DNA of 64,000 nucleotides, from the NCBI GenBank assembly GCA_963766505.1, contig CAVYAL010000005.1, positions 1,240,001-1,304,000 of the forward strand, written 5' to 3'. This stretch comes from DATIRA01 sp963766505. GTDB lineage: Bacteria > Pseudomonadota > Gammaproteobacteria > Steroidobacterales > Steroidobacteraceae. Below are positions 51,840 through 61,501 of this stretch, piece by piece; the first letter of the stretch is position 1; each line of letters opens with the position of its first letter. A program made the translations under genes and the position numbers. The notes beneath the pieces were generated by a model. It was not told the origin of the DNA and made no database searches. It saw only the letters and a list, made by a program, of their open reading frames with translations.

Positions 51840-52421
51840 TCAGTTGCCGGAATAGTCGGGGGCGCCGCCCGGCTTCCACTTGATGTTGCAGCCGAGGCTC
51901 GGCATCTGCTCCGGATTCACCTCGCGCCCGGCGAGCACCGCGTCCACCGCGGCTCGCAGGTCGGCACCGGTCACCGGCCGGTCGCTGCCGGGCCGGCTGT
52001 CGTCGAACTGGCCGCGATAGACCAGCCGCCGCCCGGCGTCGAACAGGAAGAAATCAGGCGTGCAGGCAGCGTGATATGCCTTGGCGACCTGCTGGGTCTC
52101 GTCCAGCAGATACGGGAAGCCGTAGCCGAGTTCCTCGGCCTCCTGGCGCATCGCCTCGGGCCCATCCTGGGGATAGGCGTCCAGGTCGTTCGAGTTTATG
52201 GCCACGATCGCGAGTCCGCGCGGCCGGTATTCGCCCGCGAACCGGGCAAACCCGGTGCGGATGTGCTTCACGAACGGGCAGTGATTGCAGATGAACGCGA
52301 CGAGCAGCGCCGGTGATCCGGCGAAATCCTCCAGTGCGTGGCTGCGACCTGCGAAATCGGGCAGCTGGAATTCCGGGGCGCGAGTCCCGAGCGGAAGCAT
52401 TGTCGAAGGGGTCCTTGCCAT
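51840..52421 (-). CDS. Thioredoxin-like/AhpC-TSA family protein
   Basis: 193 residues. Thioredoxin fold with FICNHCPFVKHIRTGFARF in the usual active-site position (CxxC as CNHC) and CTPDFFLFDAGRRLVYRG. This is the widespread redoxin family with the CNHCPFV motif, cytoplasmic as no signal peptide is seen. Ends with a Cys in GCNIKWKPG, typical of the family. Substrate is unknown; peroxidase or disulfide reductase possible. Confidence 0.9.
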   Translation of the reverse strand: MARTPSTMLPLGTRAPEFQLPDFAGRSHALEDFAGSPALLVAFICNHCPFVKHIRTGFARFAGEYRPRGLAIVAINSNDLDAYPQDGPEAMRQEAEELGYGFPYLLDETQQVAKAYHAACTPDFFLFDAGRRLVYRGQFDDSRPGSDRPVTGADLRAAVDAVLAGREVNPEQMPSLGCNIKWKPGGAPDYSGN

Positions 52422-52430
52422 CTTGGGTCC

Positions 52431-52871
52431 TCAACGGCGCATGATGAGCAGCACGCCGACGACCAGGAGCAGGGCCCCAACGAGGCGCGACGGCGTGACG
52501 GGGTTCTGCGGGAATCCTATCGCACCCAGGTGATCGACGAGCAGGGCGGCAACCATCTGGCCGCAGAGGATGATCGCGAGCATGACGGCTGCGCCGAGGC
52601 GCGGACCGAGCACCGTCGTGGCGGCCACGTAGAGCGCCCCTAGCAGGCCGGCCAGCCAGGCCCAGTTCGGCACGGCTGCGAGGCCGCCGGCCGGGATGCG
52701 TGAGCCGCCCGCGAGCGCGAGCAGCACGAGCGCGAGCAGGCCGATGACGAAATTGACGATGCTCGCCAGGATCGGCGAGCCCAGCGCCTCGCGCACGGTC
52801 GCGTTCATGCCGACCTGCACGGTCAGCCCGGCCCCGACCAGGAAGGCCAGCAGGTGCGGCCAGTAGTTCAT
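52431..52871 (-). CDS. DMT-family transporter (DUF606/YdcZ)
   Basis: 146 residues with five hydrophobic segments, the size and sequence type of the DUF606/YdcZ half-size EamA-related transporters (GAGLTVQVGMNATVREALGS, PRLGAAVMLAIILCGQMVAA, RLVGALLLVVGVLLIMR). The N-terminal half includes VQVGMNATVREALGSPI typical of it. Probable drug/metabolite exporter; substrate unknown. 9 bases before the thioredoxin-like gene on the same strand. Confidence 0.88.
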   Translation of the reverse strand: MNYWPHLLAFLVGAGLTVQVGMNATVREALGSPILASIVNFVIGLLALVLLALAGGSRIPAGGLAAVPNWAWLAGLLGALYVAATTVLGPRLGAAVMLAIILCGQMVAALLVDHLGAIGFPQNPVTPSRLVGALLLVVGVLLIMRR

Positions 52872-52899
52872 CGTTCACCTCACCGGCAGTCGCCGGACT

Positions 52900-53448
52900 T
52901 CAGACCGTGCCACGCGCCCGATGCCTGAACAGCCAGGCGCAGCTGCCGAGGCCGACGACCCATGCGACCACCCTCGCTAGCGCCGCCCACGCCGTATCCA
53001 GATCGAGCATGCCCCAGCGCGAGAGAATCTCCCGCCAGTCGTGGTGTGTCTGCGGGTCCAGTCCGCCGATCAGCGGCAGCGCCATCGTGCGCGCATCGGC
53101 CATGTAGGTCGCGACGTTCAGCAGGCTCTGGCTGGCCCAGCCAAGGCAGAGCGCGAAACCTGCGGTATGGCGGCGCGACCAGAAGGCGAAGGCTGCGGCG
53201 AGCGGGAAGAAGAGCTGGGCCAGCGTGCCACCATAGACGGCCATGCGATTCGAGACGATGCCGATGATCACGTGGCCCGCTTCGTGAAACACCAGGTTCG
53301 CGTGGTCGAGGATGGGCGTCCAGCGATCACCGAACGATCCCTGCAGCAGCATCCAGAGCACGAAGGCCACGGAGGCGAGCAGCGCTGTGTTGCCCACCGG
53401 CGGCCAGGGCGTGGCAGCCGTTTCGCGGAGTCGCTCGCGCCAGGACAC
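52900..53448 (-). CDS. HExxH membrane protein, M50-like
   Basis: 182 residues from GTG 53448. Four or five hydrophobic segments and the zinc-peptidase motif HEAGH in LVFHEAGHVIIGIVSNRM at the end of the first helix pair. This fits small M50-like membrane metalloprotease homologues, but the second conserved motif (a distal Asp) is not definite: candidates are GGLDPQTHHDWREIL. Start is uncertain; longer open frame to 53823 looks noncoding. Between the DMT gene and the polymer-forming protein gene. Confidence 0.6.
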   Translation of the reverse strand: MSWRERLRETAATPWPPVGNTALLASVAFVLWMLLQGSFGDRWTPILDHANLVFHEAGHVIIGIVSNRMAVYGGTLAQLFFPLAAAFAFWSRRHTAGFALCLGWASQSLLNVATYMADARTMALPLIGGLDPQTHHDWREILSRWGMLDLDTAWAALARVVAWVVGLGSCAWLFRHRARGTV

Positions 53449-53480
53449 GTCCGGGGACCGCTGCCGGGTGGTAGCCCGAT

Positions 53481-54641
53481 TCAGGCGGCAGGCTGCGGTG
53501 CCTGCGGCCCCCGGCGGTTCCAGGCGGCCAGGATCAGCGCGCCCATGCCTGCGAGCAGCACCGCGAACTGGATCCAGTTGCCGACGTAGGGAATCTGCCC
53601 CGCGAACCACAGCAACAGCAGCGCGACGAGCAGGGCCAGGAATCGCCAGCCGGTCGTCGCTGCCCGATTCGCCCCGAACAGCGCGAGGATCTTCTGGCCG
53701 ATGAACGTCGCCGTGGTCAGCCAGCCGAGGAACAGCAGCAGCAGGTACGCTGTGAGCAGGATCAACCCGACCGGGATCCCGATCACCGTGATCAGCAGCA
53801 GGATCACCAGGATCGGGGCGCACACCAGCGCGGCGAAGCCCAGACCCAGGCTCTTCAGAGGATCCCGGCCGACGAACTGCGCAGCCCGCTGCGCGAAGCC
53901 GGGTGCGACGAGGTTGAACGCCGCAGCGGCGATGAACACGCCGACGAACCAGAAGAACGAGCCGATTCCCCGGGCTGCGTCATGCAGGTTGTCCCTCGGC
54001 GGGTCGAAGGACAGGTTCACGTCCGACTCGTGGAACTCGATGCCGCCGGAGATCTCGGCACCCGGCGGCACGCTGGGTTCGGAGGGTCCGTGGTAGATGA
54101 GCCGGCCCCCGATGCGCGTCTCGGGGCCGATGCTCAGGTCGCCGGAGCGCAGTTCCGCGTCCCCGTGCACGACACCGTTCAGACGAACGCTGGCCGCAGA
54201 CACCTGCAGGTAGTCGTGCGTGTTGCCGTCGAACTGCACCTGGCCTCCGGTCAGCGAGGCGGCGCCGGCGATCACAGTCGCAGGGCCGACAGTCACGTCG
54301 CCGCCCGCGATCCGCACGTTGCCGGACACGATCGCGTCCAGGCTGACGGTGCCACCGGCGGCATAGACGTCGTCGCCGATGTTCCCGCCGATCGAGACTT
54401 CTCCGCCCGCGGCGACGAGATCGCCCTCGATCTGCGTGGCGATCGCGACCTGGCCACCGGCCAGGAACGCGTCCCCTGCCACCGGTTCGGTCAGGTTCAG
54501 AATCCCACCAGCGGCGAACCGATCAGAGCCGAACCGACGGGAAACGGAGTCGCTCCCGTCATGCTCCCAGCCGCAGCCGGCGATCGACGCCAGCGCGAGG
54601 GCCATTACTGCAAGTGAGCTGCCGATGCTGCGCATCGGCAT
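53481..54641 (-). CDS. Lipoprotein with bactofilin-like (polymer-forming) repeats and membrane domain
   Basis: 386 residues. Signal with LASIAGCGW lipobox-like Cys. Residues about 40-215 are beta-helix-like repeats with the pattern of polymer-forming cytoskeletal/DUF8173 proteins (VAGDAFLAGGQVAIATQIEG, DLVAAGGEVSIGGNIGDDVY, AAGGTVSLDAIVSGNVRIAG). The C-terminal 160 residues have four hydrophobic helices (VFIAAAAFNLVAPGFAQRAA, FGWLTTATFIGQ-like). Function unknown. Starts at ATG 54641; a second ATG at 54635 is possible. Confidence 0.75.
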   Translation of the reverse strand: MPMRSIGSSLAVMALALASIAGCGWEHDGSDSVSRRFGSDRFAAGGILNLTEPVAGDAFLAGGQVAIATQIEGDLVAAGGEVSIGGNIGDDVYAAGGTVSLDAIVSGNVRIAGGDVTVGPATVIAGAASLTGGQVQFDGNTHDYLQVSAASVRLNGVVHGDAELRSGDLSIGPETRIGGRLIYHGPSEPSVPPGAEISGGIEFHESDVNLSFDPPRDNLHDAARGIGSFFWFVGVFIAAAAFNLVAPGFAQRAAQFVGRDPLKSLGLGFAALVCAPILVILLLITVIGIPVGLILLTAYLLLLFLGWLTTATFIGQKILALFGANRAATTGWRFLALLVALLLLWFAGQIPYVGNWIQFAVLLAGMGALILAAWNRRGPQAPQPAA

Positions 54642-54693
54642 ACGATACCGTTTTTCGGCGTTTGGTAGTTTCGGGGAACGCCGCAGCGTGCAA

Positions 54694-54741
54694 AAACACA
54701 GAAGCCGCGAGCGGCGGTTGCTGCACGCGGCTTCTGTGTTT
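54694..54741. repeat. Perfect 16-bp inverted repeat hairpin in a divergent intergenic region
   Basis: Arms 54694-54709 (AAACACAGAAGCCGCG) and 54726-54741 (CGCGGCTTCTGTGTTT) are perfectly complementary, with a 16-base loop. On the minus strand the stem is followed by TTTTTG, so it looks like a terminator for a minus-strand transcript, but the downstream minus gene starts 50 bases further on and no gene ends here. It could be an attenuator, a small RNA terminator or a repeat element. Confidence 0.7.
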
Positions 54742-54889
54742 CTTGCGGCCTTCCCTGGCCGGCCCTGAACCCCCCGTTCGGGCATCCCCACTCAGGAACT
54801 GTATCCCCCTGGCTGCGCCCTCAGCCAAGCCACTCCTTTTTACGCTGCTTCGCGGCCCGGGTCATCATGCGCTGCAGCATAATTCCGGG

Positions 54890-55399
54890 ATGATCCGACA
54901 CACGGCCCTGATCACATCGCTACTCGCGACGACCGCGTGCGCAGCGCTGCGCCCCGACTGCGAGCTGGAGCCCGCGTACGCCGCCGCCGACATCGGTCCC
55001 GCGGCCTGCGCCATTCTCGATCAGGATCGCCTGCTGGTGATCCGCCATCTCTACAGCGGAAAGCTCGATCTGCCGGGCGGAATGGCCAAGCGCGGCGAGA
55101 ACGCCCGGTGCACGGCCCAACGGGAAGCCTGGGAGGAGACGGGACTCCGCGTCATCGTCCTTGAGCCCCTGCCGGGACTCGGGAATGTCTACCGCTGCGC
55201 ACTCGCTGACCCGCAAGCAGCCGGGGAGGATCCGTCGCTGCCGTGGTGGTCGCTAGGCGAGGTGACGGATCTGCGTTGGGTGGATCCGGCGACGCTGACC
55301 GCCGCGCAATGGCGCTACGGTGAGCGGGTGGAAATTCTCAAACGCGCGTTGTTGTCGCAGGCAGGCGACGAACCAGCGCCGGCACGGCCGCAGGACTAG
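54890..55399 (+). CDS. Nudix hydrolase with an N-terminal signal sequence
   Basis: 169 residues. The Nudix box G-x5-E-x7-RE-x2-EE-x-G is complete: Gly64, Glu70, Arg78-Glu79, Glu82-Glu83, Gly85 (GMAKRGENARCTAQREAWEETG). It begins with a hydrophobic stretch (MIRHTALITSLLATTACAAL) that looks like a signal peptide, with Cys17 as a possible lipid site, although the lipobox is poor. Nudix enzymes usually act in the cytosol, so export is unusual. The stop overlaps the stop of the convergent methyltransferase gene by 3 bases. Confidence 0.8.
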   Translation: MIRHTALITSLLATTACAALRPDCELEPAYAAADIGPAACAILDQDRLLVIRHLYSGKLDLPGGMAKRGENARCTAQREAWEETGLRVIVLEPLPGLGNVYRCALADPQAAGEDPSLPWWSLGEVTDLRWVDPATLTAAQWRYGERVEILKRALLSQAGDEPAPARPQD

Positions 55400-56013
55400 A
55401 CGCGCTCGGCGAGACCTTCCGTCAGGTAACCGACGAACCGAGGAGTCTTGCCGAGATAGCTGCTCTGCACCTCCGTGATCGCGAGCCCCGACTGCTCGAC
55501 CATCTGCCTGATCGGGCGGGCAAGGTGGCAACCGCCGGCCATCGGCTTCCAGTAGGGCTCGAGCCGCCGCTGCAGCCGCGCGACCCGCGGCTCGGGCGCG
55601 AGGCCATGCTCCATGAACACGAACTTCCCGCCCGGCCTGAGCACGCGCCGGATCTCCTGCAGTGCATGGGAAGCGTCCGGGATCGAGCACAGAGTCATCG
55701 TGCTGACCACGGTATCGAAGCTTGCGTCCTCGAAAGGCAGGTGCTCGGCATCGAGGTGATGGAAGTCGACCTCGATGCTCGCATGGTCGATTCGCGGCAT
55801 CGACAGCCGGTCGAGGTCTGGATCGGGATCGATCGCCTCGATCCTGCGGACAGAGGCCGGGTAATGGGGGAGATTACGCCCTGTGCCGAAGCCGATCTCG
55901 AGGATGCGGCCGCTCGCATGCCGCAATACCCGGCGCCGCGGCTTGCGCAGCGCCGGGCTGGCCATCGCCAGGTCGAGCAGGTACGGGAAGATGTAGTGGT
56001 GATAGAGCGACAA
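55396..56013 (-). CDS. Class I SAM-dependent methyltransferase
   Basis: 205 residues from TTG 56013 (MSLYHHYIFPYLLDLAMASP). SAM-binding motif I is ILEIGFGTGRNLPHYP, motif II region FDTVVSTMTLCSIPDASHAL, then LRPGGKFVFMEHGL. UbiE/COQ5-like small methyltransferase; substrate unknown. A TTG start is preferred because the family N-terminus LYHHYIFPYLLD starts there. The ATG alternative (MASPALRK) would cut 15 residues. 10 bases downstream of the cytochrome-like gene. Confidence 0.85.
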   Translation of the reverse strand: MSLYHHYIFPYLLDLAMASPALRKPRRRVLRHASGRILEIGFGTGRNLPHYPASVRRIEAIDPDPDLDRLSMPRIDHASIEVDFHHLDAEHLPFEDASFDTVVSTMTLCSIPDASHALQEIRRVLRPGGKFVFMEHGLAPEPRVARLQRRLEPYWKPMAGGCHLARPIRQMVEQSGLAITEVQSSYLGKTPRFVGYLTEGLAERV

Positions 56014-56023
56014 GGGCGGAGCC

Positions 56024-56608
56024 TCAGGGCTTCGTCGCCACCGCCGGCCAGATGACGCTGATGGCGCCGCGCAGTTCACCCGGCGCAAATCCCGTGGCGC
56101 GATCCTCGGGATATTCGCGCGCGATCGCCGCGGCGACAGTCGCGTCGAGCGTGCTGCCGTGACAGGTGACGCACACGGCATCCATCGGCAGCGCCTGCAT
56201 GTACCGCCGCTCGACCATCCCGCCGCGATTGATCTCGAAAGCGGCCTGCAGCGGCAGCTCGAAGCCGCCGCTCGCGAGCTCGGAGCTGAACTGCTCGAGC
56301 AGCAGCTTCTCGAACGGGTCCGGCGCGTTCGCCGGGTTCCGTACGCGCAGCGCCGTGCGTCCGACGTCCGCCCCGGATTCGCTGGAGAGCCGGGCGGCGA
56401 TTTCCGGCGCCCTGGTCTTGCAGACGCCGATGGCGCCCACCGGCCCGTCCTTCTTGATGGCCTTGCCGAGTTCCGCCTTGAGTTCGCTGCCCAGCGCCTG
56501 CGCCATCGCGCGGCTCTGCGCGATCCAGTCGGCATTGGGCGCGTCGGCCAGGACGGCCATCGGCAGCGCGGCGAGCATCGTGAGCAGGGTGCGGATGATG
56601 GTGCGCAT
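56024..56608 (-). CDS. DUF3365 c-type heme periplasmic protein
   Basis: 194 residues with a signal peptide (IIRTLLTMLAALPMAVLADA). A single CxxCH heme c motif (VCVTCHGS) lies in a DUF3365/Tll0287-like domain: ELKAELGKAIKKDGPVGAIG, VCKTRAPEIAARLS, RVRNPANAPDPFEKLLLEQF. Such monoheme PAS-like cytochromes may sense redox state or NO or take part in electron transfer. It is cotranscribed with the methyltransferase; a 16-bp palindrome stands about 130 bases upstream. Confidence 0.85.
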   Translation of the reverse strand: MRTIIRTLLTMLAALPMAVLADAPNADWIAQSRAMAQALGSELKAELGKAIKKDGPVGAIGVCKTRAPEIAARLSSESGADVGRTALRVRNPANAPDPFEKLLLEQFSSELASGGFELPLQAAFEINRGGMVERRYMQALPMDAVCVTCHGSTLDATVAAAIAREYPEDRATGFAPGELRGAISVIWPAVATKP

Positions 56609-56739
56609 CTCAGGGGGTCTCCATTTCGTCGCGACTTCGGTCGCCTCGAGTTTCAGCAGAACACAGGCAAGCCCGTGCCGACAATTCGCAAAGCTGTCGG
56701 GCCGCAGGCCTGAATCGGCGCAATGAATACAAGTGATTG

Positions 56740-56755
56740 ATAATGTGCACATTAT
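56740..56755. promoter_or_regulatory. Perfect 16-bp palindrome
   Basis: ATAATGTGCACATTAT, perfectly symmetric, lies in the 291-base divergent region between the DUF3365 gene (start 56608, minus) and the YebC paralogue gene (start 56900, plus). Good dimeric regulator operator candidate; which regulator is unknown. No other feature was recognised in this gap. Confidence 0.45.
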
Positions 56756-56899
56756 ATTCGGCGTATCGCTTGACGGCATTGTGTCTGTTCAGGCTCGCCT
56801 GCTGGCCGCCGGGAACTTGGTGGGTGCGGTCCCGGTAGCGCTGCGGTAGATTGCGCGCCCTGTTGACAAACGGGCTCCATTGGCCCGCCGGGCTGGATC

Positions 56900-57622
56900 A
56901 TGGGACGCATCTTCGAAGTCAGAAAGCACACGATGTTCGCGCGCTGGAACCGCATGGCGAAGCAGTTCAGCCGCATCGGCAAGGACATCACCATCGCGGT
57001 CAAGAAAGGCGGGCCGGATCCCACCGCCAACCCGGCGCTGCGTCGCGTTATCCAGAACGCACGCGCGGTGAACATGCCGAAGGACAAGGTCGAGGCGGCC
57101 ATCAAGCGTGCCCAGGGCCGCGATGCAGCAGACTTCGACGAGGTGCTCTACGAGGGTTACGGGCCGCACGGCATCGCCGTGCTGGTCGAGTGCGCGACCG
57201 ACAACACGACCCGCACGGTGGCCGCCGTGCGCAACATCTTCAACAAGCACGGCGGCAATCTCGCGACCGCCGGCAGCGTGGCCTTCCAGTTCCAGCGCAT
57301 GGGCGTGTTCCGGCTGGATCCGACCGGCATCGACCAGGACGACCTCGAGCTGCATCTGATCGACCACGGCCTCGAGGAAATGGGCGAAAGCACCGGCGAG
57401 AAGGGCGAACCGCAGCTCGTGGCCCGCTGCAACTTCGAGAATTTCGGCGAGATGCAGAAGGCGCTCGAGGACAGGGGCATCACGCCCGTGTCAGCCGAAC
57501 TCGACTATATCTGCCTCTCGCCCGTCGAGCTGCCCGAGGACCAGTCGAACGAGGTGATCGAGATGCTCGACAAGCTCGAGCAGGACGAGGACGTCCAGAA
57601 GGTCTACCACTCCCTCGCCTGA
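56900..57622 (+). CDS. YebC/PmpR-family protein, YeeN-like paralogue
   Basis: 240 residues, YebC fold from start to end: MGRIFEVRKHTMFARWNRMA, KKGGPDPTANPALRRVIQNA, KVEAAIKRA, GYGPHGIAVLVECATDNTTR, and the C-terminal YHSLA. YebC proteins bind DNA or the ribosome (relief of stalled polyproline synthesis has been shown for YebC-type proteins). The N-terminal sequence is of the MGRxFExRK type, different from the MAGHSKW start of canonical YebC, so the usual one by ruvC is probably elsewhere in the genome. Confidence 0.92.
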   Translation: MGRIFEVRKHTMFARWNRMAKQFSRIGKDITIAVKKGGPDPTANPALRRVIQNARAVNMPKDKVEAAIKRAQGRDAADFDEVLYEGYGPHGIAVLVECATDNTTRTVAAVRNIFNKHGGNLATAGSVAFQFQRMGVFRLDPTGIDQDDLELHLIDHGLEEMGESTGEKGEPQLVARCNFENFGEMQKALEDRGITPVSAELDYICLSPVELPEDQSNEVIEMLDKLEQDEDVQKVYHSLA

Positions 57623-57624
57623 AT

Positions 57625-57728
57625 GGGGAAAAGGGGAAAAGGGGACAGATTTATTTGCGCAAGTAGATCCGAAAATAGATCTGTCCCCTTTTCCCCTTTT
57701 CCCCCTTTTCCCAAATAAATCTGTCCCC
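57625..57728. repeat. AAATCTGTCCCC-type inverted repeat element
   Basis: A perfect 26-bp inverted repeat: left arm 57625-57650 and right arm 57679-57704 (GGGGAAAAGGGG... versus ATCTGTCCCCTTTTCCCC...), 28-base loop. A second, shifted copy of AAATAAATCTGTCCCC at 57713-57728 can pair with 57641-57656 instead. The AAATCTGTCCCCTTTT sequence recurs in many proteobacterial genomes and is thought to be a dispersed repeat. It lies 2 bases after the YebC-paralogue stop and 25 before the YgiQ start. Confidence 0.85.
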
Positions 57729-57753
57729 TTTTTCGTGGTCTAAACTGGCTGTC

Positions 57754-60048
<2,295 letters not shown>

Positions 60049-60064
60049 TCCACGGCGGCACTGG

Positions 60065-60592
60065 ATGAACCCGCGCGTCAACGCACGACGCTCGCGCTGG
60101 CTGCGGATCGGCCTCGAGGTGCTGGTCGTGATGCTGGTGTTCGCGGGCCTGACGGCCTGGCGCGCCCGGGATCTTCTGCCGGCGGACCAGCGCAGCACCG
60201 CACCCGCTTTCGCGCTCGCCGACCTGCAGGGCACGGGCTGGACGACGCAGTCGCTGCAGGGCAAGCCCGCGGTGATCTATTTCTTCGCGCCCTGGTGCGG
60301 CGTCTGCGCCGCGAGCTCCCCGCAGCTGCGGTGGTTCGACCGCCTCGCGGGTGACTCCGTGCAGCTGGTGCTGATCGGCCTCGACTGGCAGCGGCCCGAG
60401 GAACTCGAGGAATACGCAGCCCGTCACGAGTTGCAGGTTCCAGTGCTCGCCGGGAACCCATCGGTCGCGGCCGACTACCGCGTCCGGGGCTATCCGACCT
60501 ATTACGTGATCGATTCCGAGGGCCGCATCGCCGCACGCGACGTCGGCTTCACGACCGTCGCGGGACTGTGGCTGCGCACCCGCGGCCTCTGA
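60065..60592 (+). CDS. TlpA/ScsD-like membrane-anchored thioredoxin
   Basis: 175 residues. One N-terminal TM helix about 14-36, then a redoxin domain about 45-175 with active site FFAPWCGVCAASSPQLRWF and cis-proline loop RGYPTYYVID. The periplasmic side probably holds the thiol site. ScsD/TlpA-like proteins reduce periplasmic disulfides; electron source (DsbD-like) not seen here. 16 bases after ygiQ. Confidence 0.9.
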   Translation: MNPRVNARRSRWLRIGLEVLVVMLVFAGLTAWRARDLLPADQRSTAPAFALADLQGTGWTTQSLQGKPAVIYFFAPWCGVCAASSPQLRWFDRLAGDSVQLVLIGLDWQRPEELEEYAARHELQVPVLAGNPSVAADYRVRGYPTYYVIDSEGRIAARDVGFTTVAGLWLRTRGL

Positions 60593-60610
60593 GACCCGGG
60601 CGGTCCCGCC

Positions 60611-61466
60611 TCAACCGATTTCGCGCATTTCCGCGGCCGACAGCCTGAGCCCCGCCGCGTCGACGTTCGCCTCGAGGTGCTGCACGGATGCGGTACCCGG
60701 AATCGGCAATATTGCAGGCGAGCGTGTCAGCAGCCATGCGAGCGCCGCGTCGGCGAAGCTCCAGCCCCGAAGCCGGGCGATGCGCTCCAGCGCGGCGCGG
60801 CGCGGCGCGGCGCTGTCGTTCGGGCTCTGGGTCAGCGGTGACCAGGGAATGAAGACGAGCCCGTCGCGCTCGCACACCTCGAGCACGGGATCCGAGGAAC
60901 GGTCCGCCACGTTGTAGCGGTTCTGCACCGACACGATCTCGACGATGGCCCTGGCCCTCGCGAGCTCTGCGGCATCGAAGTTCGAAACGCCGACGTGCCG
61001 GACCTTGCCCTCGGCCTTCAGGCGCGCGAGCTCTCCGACCGAGTCTTCGAGCGGCACCTTCGGATCGATCGCGTGGAGCTGGTACAGGTCGATGCACTCG
61101 AGCCTCAGCCTTGCAAGGCTCGCCTCGCAGGCTGCGCGCAGGTGCTCCGGGCGGCCATCCCGGTCCCAGCGCTCGCGCGCCGGCCGCACGATGCCGCCCT
61201 TGGTGGCGATGACGAGTCCGGGCGGGTATGGATGCAGCGCCTCGGCGATCAGCCGCTCGCTGGTGCCAGGCCCGTAGGAGTCGGCCGTATCGATGAAGTT
61301 CACGCCGAGTCGCGACCGCGCGCCGCAGCAGGCCTCGCGCGGCCTCCGGGTCCGGTGGATCGCCCCATATGCCCGCTCCGGTGACGCGCATCGCGCCGTA
61401 GCCGAGCCTGTTCACGTTCAGCCGGTCGCCAATGGCCAGCTTGCCTGCATCCGCCGCCGTGCTCAT
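60611..61466 (-). pseudogene. Aldo/keto reductase, frameshifted
   Basis: Starts at ATG 61466 (with GGGGAGG ribosome binding site): MSTAADAGKLAIGDRLNVNR, LGYGAMRVTGAGIWGDPPDP. Coding passes into another frame at about 61310: an extra base (T61310) breaks AVALGVNFIDTADSYGPG, and from 61303 the frame continues to 60613 with SLARLRLECIDLYQLHAIDP, GKVRHVGVSNFDAAEL, VQNRYNVAD and a C-terminal AILPIPGT segment. Undoing the one-base insertion would give a complete protein of about 285 residues. Either a real inactivating mutation or a sequencing/assembly error. Confidence 0.85.
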
Positions 61467-61501
61467 GCCGTACCTCCCCGGACCAGGCCGAGCTTACGCC
61501 A

